15,729 bases of DNA from an uncultured Flavobacteriales bacterium (GTDB lineage: Bacteria > Bacteroidota > Bacteroidia > Flavobacteriales_D > SKUL01): the NCBI GenBank assembly GCA_937911795.1, contig CALDPJ010000385.1, forward strand, positions 1 to 15,729. The letters are read 5' to 3'. Positions within the stretch are counted from its first letter, which is position 1. Each line of letters starts with the position of its first letter. The notes beneath the pieces were generated by a model, which did not search any database, had not been told where the DNA came from, and worked only from the letters and a program-made list of their open reading frames with translations. The translations under genes were made by a program, and so were the position numbers. Of this stretch, positions 5,830-13,749 are shown one piece after another.

Positions 5830-8274
5830 ATGTTACAAAAATATTTGTTATTGATACTGCTCCAGCTCGTTACCATCGGTTTTGTCCACGCACAAACTCA
5901 AAATGGTGTAATTTCCGGGGTAATTTCAGGTAACGAAGGCCCCTTGCCTGCGGCCAATATTCAGATTGCAGAAACCGATCAGGTGTTTTCTGCCGATGAA
6001 TCCGGAGCTTTCCGGATTGAAATAGCGCCGGGCGTTTATACGCTGAAAGTATCCTACGTAGGATATGAAATCCGGTCACAGGAAGTAAAGGTGAAGTCCA
6101 ATGACGAGCGGACGCTTAAATTCGAACTGGAGCCAACAGAGGTGAGTCTGAAAGGAGTAGAAGTGTTCGGAGAACGATCGCGTCAGCCCGAAAAACTTGC
6201 CACGCTTACGCGATTGCCGCTTCGTCCGGTAGATCAGATTCAAAGTATTTCAGTCATCTCCGATAAACTTATTACGCTGCAGGGTGGCCTGACCATCTCC
6301 GAAACCGCCCGAAATGTCCCCGGTGTTTACACCTTTGCCACCTACGGAAACCAACGGGAAAGCATGTCGGCGCGGGGTTATCGGGGTATTCCGATTCTTA
6401 AAAACGGCGTGCGCATTAACTCCGATTTTCGCGGAGTGGGAATCCTCACCGATATGCAGGGAGTAGAAAGTTTGCAGGTGCTGAAAGGATCCGCAGCCGT
6501 CACACAGGGTGTCGCTACCGATTTGGGAAGTCCCGGTGGTGTGATCAACATCGTTACCAAAACGCCGCAGTTCATCAACCGCACCGGAGCCTCGCTGCGG
6601 GTGGGATCTTTCGGTCAGTTCAGGCCTGCTTTTGATGTGCAGGGTGTACTCGACAAAAATGAAACGATTGCCGTTCGCGTAAACGGAGCTTACGAACGCA
6701 AAGACGGTTATCGTCCGGGAATGTCGGGAGAGAAAATCTATGTTAACCCATCACTTTCGTGGCGGCCGGACGCTCGTACTACCATCACGGTAGAAATGGA
6801 TTACCTGGATGACAACCGTACGCCCGATCCCGGAACGGTTAATCTTGCCAGCAACGATACCAATAAGATTTATGATCTTCCTTACGACCGTTTTCTTGGT
6901 TTTGAAACCAACAATTCTCAAAACGTAAACACTTCGTACGCGGCTCGATTGATTCGTGAGCTGAATTCAAACCTGTCTTTCCGGTTGGCATTTATCAAGT
7001 CGAACCTGAGCGTAGATGCAGTGACTACTTCTGTTTCCAGCGCAATTGGCGGAGTGGCCCTCGAAAATTACAACGAACGCTACCGAACCATTGGCGGATC
7101 TTCCAGAATCGACAACAACTCGGTGCTTCAGCTCGACCTGATCGGCCAGAATGTTCAAACCGGCTTCATGAAACACACGTTTCAGGTGGGGGTAGATTAC
7201 CGCACCAATTATCTGGAAACCACATCGCGGAATATGGCCCATGGAGACTATATCGACGTCATTGATGTTTTTCAGCCCATCAGCAACAAACTACCTTCGG
7301 TGGCCACTTTTGTTGATAATCCCGACAGTACTGCGACCCTCTCTTTGGTTGACGGAACCCCGAACAGTAGCACCAGCCAGTCGTTTGGTGTAATGGCCCA
7401 GGACGTCATCACGTTCAACAGATATATGAAAGCATTCATTGGGCTTCGCTTCAGCTCCATGCAAAGTACGAGTTCGGTGAGTGATGTCGGCATTACACGC
7501 GGCGAAGCGCTCAACCCGATTGCCGGTTTGATGCTTTCTCCGATGAAAGGTCTGAACCTGTTTGGTTCGTACACCAGCAGTACCAGTCTTCGCGGAGCCA
7601 CGAACGTAGACATCAACGGAAACGAACTTGGCGACCAACGAATCGATCAGATAGAAGCCGGATTGAAGTCAGAGTGGTTCAACAAAAAGCTGCGGTTCAA
7701 TCTTACGCTCTATAAAATCAACAACAAAAACATGAGTCTGGCAGTGTATGATTCCAACGGAAACCCGACCGGATATTACGAAAAAGGTGGAAACGATGAG
7801 CGCATTGGACTCGAAGCCGAATTGATTGGCCGCTTGTTCAACGATCTTGAAATTGTGGCTGGTTATGCCTACATCGACGCGCAGTACAAAGAGCACAATG
7901 CCTTTTACGAAGGATCTGCTCCGCTAAATACTCCGAAACATACGGCCAACGCCTGGCTCAATTACACCTTCAATACCGAAAGCGTTTTGCACGGACTTAA
8001 CCTCGGAGCCGGTTTCTATTACATCGGCGAGCGTCCGGTAAACGACTGGTCGGCAGAGGTGACCCACGAAGGAATCGTACCGCACCAGAAACCGTTCGAT
8101 ATTGAAGCGTATTCCTCAGTGAACGCATACGTAGGATACCGCTATAAAAACTACGGCGTTCGGGTATTGGTGAACAATATATTCAACGAGATCGGATACA
8201 ATGCCTACCGGACAAGATTCATCAATCAGACCGATCCGCGCAACTTTGCTGTGGTGTTGAGTGCTCAATTCTAA
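5830..8274 (+). CDS. TonB-dependent siderophore receptor with N-terminal carboxypeptidase-like domain
   Basis: The 814-residue outer-membrane protein has a signal peptide (1-21, cleavage after VHA), a carboxypeptidase-regulatory-like beta-sandwich (about 26-112, GVISGNEGPLPAANIQI ... YTLKVSYVGYE), then a TonB-box-like GVEVFGE. The plug (about 135-245) includes SISVISDKLI, MSARGYRG, VESLQVLKGSAAV and SPGGVINIVTKTP. The barrel fills the rest and ends with AVVLSAQF, a C-terminal Phe as expected for BAM recognition. The plug motifs match the FhuE/FpvA/FecA-type ferric-siderophore receptors more than the SusC type. It would bring a ferric siderophore across the outer membrane using TonB-ExbBD, which is not encoded here. 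The PepSY gene follows 14 nt later. No extra N-terminal signalling domain of the FecA type and no sigma/anti-sigma pair is present. The substrate cannot be deduced. Confidence 0.93.
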   Translation: MLQKYLLLILLQLVTIGFVHAQTQNGVISGVISGNEGPLPAANIQIAETDQVFSADESGAFRIEIAPGVYTLKVSYVGYEIRSQEVKVKSNDERTLKFELEPTEVSLKGVEVFGERSRQPEKLATLTRLPLRPVDQIQSISVISDKLITLQGGLTISETARNVPGVYTFATYGNQRESMSARGYRGIPILKNGVRINSDFRGVGILTDMQGVESLQVLKGSAAVTQGVATDLGSPGGVINIVTKTPQFINRTGASLRVGSFGQFRPAFDVQGVLDKNETIAVRVNGAYERKDGYRPGMSGEKIYVNPSLSWRPDARTTITVEMDYLDDNRTPDPGTVNLASNDTNKIYDLPYDRFLGFETNNSQNVNTSYAARLIRELNSNLSFRLAFIKSNLSVDAVTTSVSSAIGGVALENYNERYRTIGGSSRIDNNSVLQLDLIGQNVQTGFMKHTFQVGVDYRTNYLETTSRNMAHGDYIDVIDVFQPISNKLPSVATFVDNPDSTATLSLVDGTPNSSTSQSFGVMAQDVITFNRYMKAFIGLRFSSMQSTSSVSDVGITRGEALNPIAGLMLSPMKGLNLFGSYTSSTSLRGATNVDINGNELGDQRIDQIEAGLKSEWFNKKLRFNLTLYKINNKNMSLAVYDSNGNPTGYYEKGGNDERIGLEAELIGRLFNDLEIVAGYAYIDAQYKEHNAFYEGSAPLNTPKHTANAWLNYTFNTESVLHGLNLGAGFYYIGERPVNDWSAEVTHEGIVPHQKPFDIEAYSSVNAYVGYRYKNYGVRVLVNNIFNEIGYNAYRTRFINQTDPRNFAVVLSAQF

Positions 8275-8288
8275 GCGGGTTAGTTACC

Positions 8289-9425
8289 ATGTCGGCACCA
8301 TCGTTTTCGATCCGTAAACTGATTAATGACCTTCATCTGTGGCTGGGGATCGCCAGTGGATTGATATTGTTTGTGGTGTGCCTGAGCGGAACGATCTACG
8401 TTTTTAGGGCAGAAATTGAGCGGGCCATCGAGCCGGGAAAATATACCGTTGCGTTTCCGGATGAACAAACTCCAATGGCTCCGGAGCGACTTATTGAAGC
8501 GGTCATTGAAACCACCGGAGGAACGGCTTCGTCCATCACCGTTGATTCTGCACCCGACGCTCCGTGGGTCGTCAATGTGAAGAAGAATGCCGACGATCGT
8601 CGCGGAAGCAATTACCTCGTCAACCCTTATACGGCCGAAGTACTCGGCAATACCAAAGGTCCGGCTACGGGTTTTTTCATGGTGATGTTCAAACTGCATC
8701 GCTGGTTGTTGTTGCCAACGGCAATCGGCCGGCCGGTTGTGGGTGTGGCCACGATTATATTTGTGATTCTTTGCATCACCGGACTGGTATTGTGGTGGCC
8801 GAAGAGATTCCGGCAGATGAAGCAGGGCCTTCGGGTGAAACTTTCTTCAAACTGGAAAAGGATCAATTACGACCTGCACAATGTACTCGGGTTTTATTCG
8901 CTGTTGCTTTTGGTGGTGATGGGGTTGTCGGGCTTGTGCTGGTCTTTTGAGTGGTATCGCGACGGGCTCGGAAATTTACTCGGCGCGAAAGTGTTTGACC
9001 GCAGTCGCCCGGAACAACCGGTTTTGGAAAATGTCCCTTCGGAATCGGGTTCGATTGCTGATTTTGCTGCCGTGGCCAATTCGCTTTTCCCATACGCAGG
9101 TCAAATGCGTATTGCTGTCCCTGCAAAGGATCAAACGCTGGTATCGGTCGGAAAACAAAAATCCGGGTTTTTTGCCTTGCACGCACACGATGTGGTGGTA
9201 ATCAATAAATTCACCTTAGAGCCTGTTGAGGTTTCCCGTTTTTCAGAAAAACCATTGGGAGCTCAGATTGCAGGATCGATTCACGCCATTCATCTCGGCG
9301 ATATTTATGGCACGTTTTCGAAGATATTGTATTTCATTTCATGCCTGATTGCCACCAGTCTTCCGATCACCGGAACCATCATCTGGATCAACAAATTGAA
9401 GAAAAAGCGCAAACGTCGCTGCTGA
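8289..9425 (+). CDS. PepSY-associated inner-membrane protein (PiuB-type)
   Basis: A 378-residue member of the PepSY_TM family. The first helix contains NDLHLWLGIASGLILFVVCLSGTIYVF (about 13-39) with His16. Then come a periplasmic domain, a helix after KLHRWLLL (about 132-170) with ITGLVLWWPKRF, a DLHNVLGFYSLLLLVVMGLSGLCW helix (about 195-220), a second periplasmic part with SIHAIHLGDIYG, and a last helix with a basic tail KLKKKRKRR. The conserved His residues at helix ends may bind heme. Proteins of this family are found next to ferric-siderophore receptors and are proposed to reduce or release siderophore iron in the periplasm or inner membrane. The 14-nt gap to the receptor gene indicates one operon. 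The gene ends with a 90-nt gap before the DUF421 gene. Confidence 0.9.
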   Translation: MSAPSFSIRKLINDLHLWLGIASGLILFVVCLSGTIYVFRAEIERAIEPGKYTVAFPDEQTPMAPERLIEAVIETTGGTASSITVDSAPDAPWVVNVKKNADDRRGSNYLVNPYTAEVLGNTKGPATGFFMVMFKLHRWLLLPTAIGRPVVGVATIIFVILCITGLVLWWPKRFRQMKQGLRVKLSSNWKRINYDLHNVLGFYSLLLLVVMGLSGLCWSFEWYRDGLGNLLGAKVFDRSRPEQPVLENVPSESGSIADFAAVANSLFPYAGQMRIAVPAKDQTLVSVGKQKSGFFALHAHDVVVINKFTLEPVEVSRFSEKPLGAQIAGSIHAIHLGDIYGTFSKILYFISCLIATSLPITGTIIWINKLKKKRKRRC

Positions 9426-9514
9426 TCATCCTTAGAATCTGTTCAGAATTTTTCTGTTAACTTTAGTAAAGGCTGCTTTTGAACTGGAGCCTAATAGTAT
9501 AAAGTTCTGATTGG

Positions 9515-10039
9515 ATGGCAGAGGTTATTGACTTTTTTGTTGAAATTTTCGGAATCGGTGCCGATGAACTTCATTTTCTGCAGGTGCTGTCCCGCGCGGT
9601 GCTGGTGTTTTGTGTGGGAATCCTTTTAATGCGGATTGGCAAGAAGCGCTTTCTCGGGAAAATGTCCGCTTTTGATATCATTATTGCCGTAATTCTCGGT
9701 TCGCTACTGAGCCGTGCGATTACCCGCAACGATCTTTTTTTAGAAATGTTGGCTGCGGCTTTGTTGCTCGTTTTGCTTCACCGTACTTTTTCCTTCGCGG
9801 CGGGTAGATGGCACAGCCTCGGTCCGTTGATCAAAGGGCGCGATCGGGTGGTGATAAAAGATGGGGAAATCATCTGGAAAGCCCTTCACGCCAGCAGTCT
9901 CACTAAAAATGACCTGATGCAGACGATGCGACTCAATGCCAAAACCGAAGATATCAGCAGAATAAAAATTGCCCGTCTTGAACGAAATGGTGATGTGAGT
10001 TTTCTGTTGAGGGATGCTGAGGAGGAAAATTCTGATTAA
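9515..10039 (+). CDS. DUF421 (YetF-like) membrane protein
   Basis: The 174-residue protein fits the YetF/YrbG family: hydrophobic helices at about 24-42, 50-66 and 70-90 carry the diagnostic RIGKKRFLGKMSAFDIIIAVILGSLLSRAI stretch. A soluble C-terminal domain (about 100-174) follows with VVIKDGEIIWKALHASSLTKNDLMQTMR and a closing strand RLERNGDVSFLL. Family members are inner-membrane proteins with a cytoplasmic alpha/beta domain; some are stress- or sporulation-linked, but the biochemical role is unsettled. The ATG at 9515 places a short amphipathic stretch before the first helix. A CTTTAGTAAAG palindrome lies about 50 nt upstream (near 9464-9474). The DUF6653-like gene follows after 43 nt, so the two may be co-transcribed. 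Confidence 0.88.
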   Translation: MAEVIDFFVEIFGIGADELHFLQVLSRAVLVFCVGILLMRIGKKRFLGKMSAFDIIIAVILGSLLSRAITRNDLFLEMLAAALLLVLLHRTFSFAAGRWHSLGPLIKGRDRVVIKDGEIIWKALHASSLTKNDLMQTMRLNAKTEDISRIKIARLERNGDVSFLLRDAEEENSD

Positions 10040-10082
10040 ATCACGTAATTGCGAAATATAAAATATTAACCCTCAGTTCTCA

Positions 10083-10589
10083 ATGACCACCGAACGAAAA
10101 ATCGCCCGAATCTTTAACCTCACTGATGAAAACTGGATGAAACACGCCAATCCCTGGAGTGTGTGGACGCGCTATTCTGTACTTCCTGTAATAGTTATTG
10201 CTTTCTGGAGCAGGCTCTGGATCGGATGGTGGTGTCTTATTCCCGGGGTGTTGTCGCTTCTATGGATGTTTTTCAATCCGGTATTCTTTCCACCACCCAA
10301 ATCCACCCGTAACTGGGCGTCGAAATCTGTTTTGGGCGAAAGGGTTTATCTCAATCGCGACCGGGTTCCGATTCCCGGGCATCATCGCATACCAATCCAC
10401 AAGATTCTGAATACCATTTCTTCTGTTGGTATGCTGTTGGCCATCTGGGCAATTGTTTACTATTCAATTTGGGCAGCAGTTTTAGGCGTTGCCCTCGCGT
10501 ATCTCGGCAAAAGTTGGTTTCTGGACAGGATGGTCTGGCTTTATGAAGATATGAAGCACCACGAGGCGTATAATAAGTGGGATTTTTAA
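10083..10589 (+). CDS. DUF6653-like membrane protein
   Basis: A 168-residue protein with a polar start (KIARIFNLTDENWMKHANPWSVWTRY), two closely spaced helices (about 34-66, rich in Trp), a loop with FFPPPKSTRNWASKSVLGERV and a metal-binding-looking HHRIP, then one long hydrophobic stretch (about 112-145) and a C-terminal LYEDMKHHEAYNKW. The WMKHANPWSVWTR and NWASKSVLGERV motifs match what I remember of the DUF6653 family of small membrane proteins, but I cannot check this here. No reaction is known. It follows the DUF421 gene by 43 nt and precedes the gene-poor 10590-11194 stretch. The ATG at 10083 is the only good start. Confidence 0.72.
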   Translation: MTTERKIARIFNLTDENWMKHANPWSVWTRYSVLPVIVIAFWSRLWIGWWCLIPGVLSLLWMFFNPVFFPPPKSTRNWASKSVLGERVYLNRDRVPIPGHHRIPIHKILNTISSVGMLLAIWAIVYYSIWAAVLGVALAYLGKSWFLDRMVWLYEDMKHHEAYNKWDF

Positions 10590-11194
10590 ATTAAAATTTT
10601 CATGAGGGACTAAAACGAACGGATTACCGGCTTAAGTCCTAAATCATACGATTATCAGGTTTTCTATAGCGTTTTGCTCTTATAGTTCTTCCCCAATATA
10701 CTCCGTTTGGAATACTTTGGAGTACCGGCTTTGGCGGATTGCGCAGAGACTCAGCTCCGATCAAGAGTGCTCAAAACAGTGGCCTAGCGAAACTGGAAAG
10801 CGACCTTGGGAGCTCGTCCAGCTGAGCTTGGTCACTGTGCAGAGCAAACGCCGTGAGGAGGTGCGTCTTGACTTTTTGCAACACTTTTTTGTCAAGAAAA
10901 AAGTGTGAAATAACATGATTTAAGGTATTTAGCAGCTTTGCGATTATGTATGGGAACTAGTCCGGTAATCTGTTAAAACGATTCAAACTCAAAGGTGGAA
11001 ATCCGTTAACAAACTGGTTATGTGTCATCCATATGTAAAGGATGTAAGTTATCTCAAAAATTCTGTAAGTGATTAGGATATTTTGTTGGCCAAATTTGTG
11101 AGACGCTCAGCACCGGAAATTACCCATCAGCGGAAGTTTTTGTGAAACAGAAGGAGCTTCAAACGAATTACTAACTTTTTAAAAAATCACCACA
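10590..11194. other. Gene-poor stretch of about 600 nt with a GC-rich, repeat-like segment
   Basis: No supported gene lies here. The outer parts are AT-rich. Between about 10700 and 10906 the base composition turns clearly GC-richer and the sequence is bounded by inverted repeats (TACTCC 10699-10704 with GGAGTA 10719-10724 on the left, the 10881-10906 palindrome on the right). A 63-codon frame at 10717-10908 inside it has no recognisable domain and a Ser/Arg/Gln-rich composition typical of spurious translation. CAGTG near 10778-10782 and CACTG near 10833-10837 could pair across an inner stem. From 10907 to 11194 I see only the likely leader of the DUF892 gene. Confidence 0.55.
10881..10906. 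repeat. Perfect palindromic stem-loop at the end of the GC-rich segment
   Basis: ACACTTTTTT (10881-10890) and AAAAAAGTGT (10897-10906) are exact reverse complements around the loop GTCAAG, giving a 10-bp stem. The T-rich and A-rich arms make it work in principle as a terminator on either strand. Its position at the edge of the GC-rich segment suggests it is the terminal part of a repeated element. Confidence 0.6.
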
Positions 11195-11743
11195 ATGAAA
11201 GATAACAATAGTGCATCGAAAGACGGAGCAATGAAAGCTAAAAAAGGTGCCGCCAAAGGATTGCGGGATCTTTTTGAAGACGAACTGAAAGATATTTACT
11301 GGGCAGAAAAGGCCCTGGTAAAAGCAATGCCCAAGATGGCAAAGAATGCTTCCAGCAAAGAATTGGTTTCTGCGCTGGAACATCACCTGAAAGAAACCGA
11401 GAAGCAGGTAGAAAGACTGGAGAAAGTTTTCGAGTCGATGGATAAAAAAGCATCCGGAAAAAAATGTGATGCGATGGAAGGATTGATTGAGGAAGCAGAA
11501 GATCTCATGAAATCTACCGAAGTGGGTGTAGTTCGCGACGCTGCAATCATTTCAGCCGCGCAGAAGGTAGAGCATTATGAAATTGCCAGCTACGGAACAC
11601 TATGTTCAATGGCCAAAACATTGGGCGAAGACAAAGCTGCCAAATTGCTTTACGAAACACTCGAAGAAGAAAAGTCGACCGATGAAAAACTGACCAAAGT
11701 TTCTGAATTCATCAATGAAGAAGCACTGGCCGAAAGTGAATAA
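11195..11743 (+). CDS. Ferritin-like DUF892 (YciE/YciF) protein
   Basis: The 182-residue protein is nearly all helical. After a lysine/alanine-rich tail (1-25) comes the family start GLRDLFEDELKDIYWAEKALVKAMPKMAKNA, then SALEHHLKETEKQVERLEKVF, a linker KASGKKCDAMEGLIEEAEDLM, DAAIISAAQKVEHYEIASYGTLCSMA and YETLEEEKSTDEKLTKVS. Glu and His residues in the ExxH-like pairs (EHH, VEHYE, EEEKSTD) fit a four-helix-bundle dimetal centre. YciF and relatives are stress-induced ferroxidase-like proteins of the cytoplasm. The gene stands alone: a gene-poor stretch precedes it and an intrinsic terminator follows 44 nt after the stop. This suggests independent, probably stress-responsive expression. The leader just before ATG is A-rich (TTTTTAAAAAATCACCACA), a usual Bacteroidota initiation context. 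Confidence 0.92.
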   Translation: MKDNNSASKDGAMKAKKGAAKGLRDLFEDELKDIYWAEKALVKAMPKMAKNASSKELVSALEHHLKETEKQVERLEKVFESMDKKASGKKCDAMEGLIEEAEDLMKSTEVGVVRDAAIISAAQKVEHYEIASYGTLCSMAKTLGEDKAAKLLYETLEEEKSTDEKLTKVSEFINEEALAESE

Positions 11744-11787
11744 CATCTCGCTACCCGTTGAATTTTTGGGGTATGTTTATAATCGGG

Positions 11788-11820
11788 AAAAGCAGCTAAT
11801 TATAGTTGCTTTTCTTTTTT
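11788..11820 (+). terminator. Intrinsic terminator after the DUF892 gene
   Basis: AAAAGCA (11788-11794) pairs with TGCTTTT (11807-11813), with an inner CT/AG pair, followed by the T-rich tail CTTTTTT. Position 44 nt past the stop codon and the U-run make this the most convincing terminator in the window. The stem is AT-rich, as is common in this phylum. Confidence 0.72.
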
Positions 11821-11865
11821 CAAAAATATCCCGTTTTCTCTGCTACAAATACTAACTTAACAACT

Positions 11866-11985
11866 ATGAATAATTTCTTCAAAGCCATTATTGCCGGATA
11901 CGGAGCCAAAAAGCTCGGTGGCGGATGTTTGGGTACCATTGTAGTTTTTATCATTATCTGGATGATTCTGGGTCAATGCAGTTGA
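11866..11985 (+). CDS. 39-residue single-helix membrane protein
   Basis: This small frame reads MNNFFKAIIAGYGAKKLGGGC, then a hydrophobic helix (about 22-36, LGTIVVFIIIWMILG) and ends QCS before TGA. The amphipathic start with GYGAKKLGGG and the Cys residues on both sides of the helix look constrained, and I recall near-identical small proteins in other Bacteroidota genomes; this recollection is unverified. It should sit in the inner membrane with one helix. It follows the DUF892 terminator by 45 nt, so it needs its own promoter, which I cannot locate. Its last 10 nt overlap the next gene (start 11976) in a different frame, which suggests coupled translation. No function can be given. Confidence 0.7.
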   Translation: MNNFFKAIIAGYGAKKLGGGCLGTIVVFIIIWMILGQCS

Positions 11986-12365
11986 CGGTTCCTACAGATC
12001 TTTCAATACATGCGGCCTGGATCCTTCTTGCTGCATTTGTGATATCTGTTTTGTATGAAATCTATAGAGCTACGATTAAAAAGAATATTTCGAAATACGA
12101 TAACTGGAACAATTTTCTGAAGCAAAATGTGCTGCTTTATGTCGCGGCGGCAATAGTAATTTCGCTATTGTTTCTCAGGATTTCATGGGCCCCCGTTGTT
12201 GCACTTGTTTTTTGTATCGTACTCATCGGCATCGGAATATTTTATTACAGCCCCCGCATTTTGATGGCCCGGCAACCTGTATGGATCGATTGGCTGGAGA
12301 ATACCTTGTACTTAGGATTGGTTTTTTCTGCAGCCACTGTGTTGGTCTACGCGCTCGTAATATGA
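11976..12365 (+). CDS. Four-helix membrane protein of unknown function
   Basis: From the ATG at 11976 the protein has 129 residues. Hydrophobic helices lie at about 11-26, 48-64, 66-82 and 103-128, joined by a basic loop (YRATIKKNISKYDNWNNF) and FYYSPRILMARQPVWIDWLENTLY. I do not recognise the family. An earlier in-frame ATG at 11925 would add 17 residues (MFGYHCSFYHYLDDSGS), but these are the out-of-frame translation of the 39-residue gene and look unnatural as a membrane-protein start, so 11976 is preferred. The 10-nt overlap with the upstream small gene points to a two-gene unit. The AI-2E-family gene starts 92 nt downstream. Confidence 0.68.
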   Translation: MQLTVPTDLSIHAAWILLAAFVISVLYEIYRATIKKNISKYDNWNNFLKQNVLLYVAAAIVISLLFLRISWAPVVALVFCIVLIGIGIFYYSPRILMARQPVWIDWLENTLYLGLVFSAATVLVYALVI

Positions 12366-12457
12366 GTTTTCGCGTCAGGCGTTTTCACCTTTCGGGTTTC
12401 TCCTTTTTCGGCAAATAATCAGTATATTCAATATCACGAGCAGCAAAAACCCGATAC

Positions 12458-13708
12458 ATGAATCCATCCCCAAAAGCTGAATCATCCGGAAGAAGAGCCC
12501 TGATTACAACTGTTGTTCTGATTGTCGGGATATTTTTCTTCATCGAGGGATTGATTGCAGCGTCTGGCTTTCTGGGTCCGCTAACACTCGCTGTGCTGTT
12601 GGCCATGGTGCTGATTCCTTTCGCACAGAAACTGGAATCGTGGGGAATGTCGCGGCCGTTGTCAACGCTGACATCGGTGTTGCTGACTTTTTTATCGGTA
12701 GCGGTGGTAATCGGATTGTTGATAATGCAGATCAACAACATCGCAAAAGACTGGCACGAAGTCAAAGAAAATGTCCGCCCTGGAATAGAACAGTTGCAGC
12801 AAAAAATTGAACAGGCCACCGGGGCCACTCCAGAACAGCAAACCCGGTTTCTTGAAAACAATATTCCTGTTCTGAGTGGTGCTAAGAGAAAACCTCAAAA
12901 GGAAATCAGTGATAATGATGCAGAAGCTCAGGAGGAACAAACCCAAACCGGAGCAAACAATAACGAGGAGAGTCAAGGTGGAGGTCAGATGGATAAAGTG
13001 ACCGGAGCGCTGATGGCTTTTGTTACAGGTTTTGGCAACTTCCTGCTCGTATTTGTGTATGTGTTTTTCTTGCTGTTATATCGCAGAAAGCTCAAACTTT
13101 CGTTTCTGAAATTCTTCAAAAACGAAAGGCGCGATGAGGCACAAACCGTTTTGCTCGAAGCCATTCAAGTAGCGGAACAATACCTGGTGGGAAGGCTTTT
13201 GCTCATTCTTTTTCTCGCCATTTTCTATGGGGTGGGCTTCGCAATTCTGGGACTGAAGAGCGCCATTTTTATTGCTGTGTTTGCAGCTTTGCTGAGCTTG
13301 ATTCCGTACATCGGAAACATTATCGCATTTTTTCTCGCATTGGCAATGGCGGCCTTCTCAGGTGGCGACCTTACGATGTTTATCGGTATAGTAATCATAT
13401 ATTCAGTTGCCCAGTTTATTGAAAGCTATATCCTGGAGCCCTACCTGGTTGGTGATAAGGTAGACCTGAATCCCTTGCTGACGATTCTCGTGGTGGTAAT
13501 TGGCGGTGCCGTGTGGGGAGCCATGGGGATGATCATCAGCATACCGGTTTTTGGTATCATCAAAATTATCTCAGATCACATCCCTGATTTACATCCGATT
13601 GGCTATACGCTCGGGGTAGAGGATACCGGTGAGGGCGGAGATAACGCTTTCACCAAGATGATAAAAAAGTTAAAAGACCAAATGAGAAGCAAAAGAAAGG
13701 ACTTGTAA
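12458..13708 (+). CDS. AI-2E/PerM family transporter homologue
   Basis: This 416-residue protein matches the PerM/TqsA/YdiK family: two N-terminal helices (about 14-36 and 38-56) with ASGFLGPLTLAVLLAMVLIPFAQKLE, a third at 70-90, a soluble stretch, then a C-terminal bundle with FVYVFFLLLYRRKL, LIPYIGNIIAFFLALAMA, FIESYILEPYLVGDKVDLNPLLTILVVVIGG and MIISIPVFGIIKI. The ESYILEP and NPL motifs are hallmarks. Members export small molecules (AI-2 in TqsA) or act as Na+/H+ antiporters; the substrate here is unknown. Residues 141-179 form an acidic, Gln/Asn/Glu-rich low-complexity insert in the soluble region. The charged tail KLKDQMRSKRKDL is cytoplasmic. The CNNM gene follows after 41 nt. Confidence 0.9.
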   Translation: MNPSPKAESSGRRALITTVVLIVGIFFFIEGLIAASGFLGPLTLAVLLAMVLIPFAQKLESWGMSRPLSTLTSVLLTFLSVAVVIGLLIMQINNIAKDWHEVKENVRPGIEQLQQKIEQATGATPEQQTRFLENNIPVLSGAKRKPQKEISDNDAEAQEEQTQTGANNNEESQGGGQMDKVTGALMAFVTGFGNFLLVFVYVFFLLLYRRKLKLSFLKFFKNERRDEAQTVLLEAIQVAEQYLVGRLLLILFLAIFYGVGFAILGLKSAIFIAVFAALLSLIPYIGNIIAFFLALAMAAFSGGDLTMFIGIVIIYSVAQFIESYILEPYLVGDKVDLNPLLTILVVVIGGAVWGAMGMIISIPVFGIIKIISDHIPDLHPIGYTLGVEDTGEGGDNAFTKMIKKLKDQMRSKRKDL

Positions 13709-13722
13709 TCCACTAAGTCCTT
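13697..13722 (+). other. Stem-loop across the stop codon of the AI-2E-family gene
   Basis: AAGGACTT (13697-13704) and AAGTCCTT (13715-13722) are exact reverse complements with a 10-nt loop containing the TAA stop. There is no strong U-run after it, so it may be a weak terminator, an mRNA-stability element, or chance. Confidence 0.35.
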
Positions 13723-13749
13723 ATAAATTCGCACATAAAACACCCGACG

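Noticed and set aside
10717..10908. A 63-codon plus-strand frame in the GC-rich segment
   Set aside because: No domain, no ribosome site, unnatural composition, and its end runs through the palindrome. It is better explained as chance translation of a repeat-like element.
10590..11194. A known structured RNA (tmRNA, RNase P, SRP RNA, 6S) in the gene-poor stretch
   Set aside because: None of the conserved core sequences of these RNAs is present, and only short local complementarity is seen.
11925..11975. Upstream ATG extension of the four-helix membrane protein
   Set aside because: The added residues are the out-of-frame reading of the 39-residue gene; the ATG at 11976 starts a normal membrane protein.
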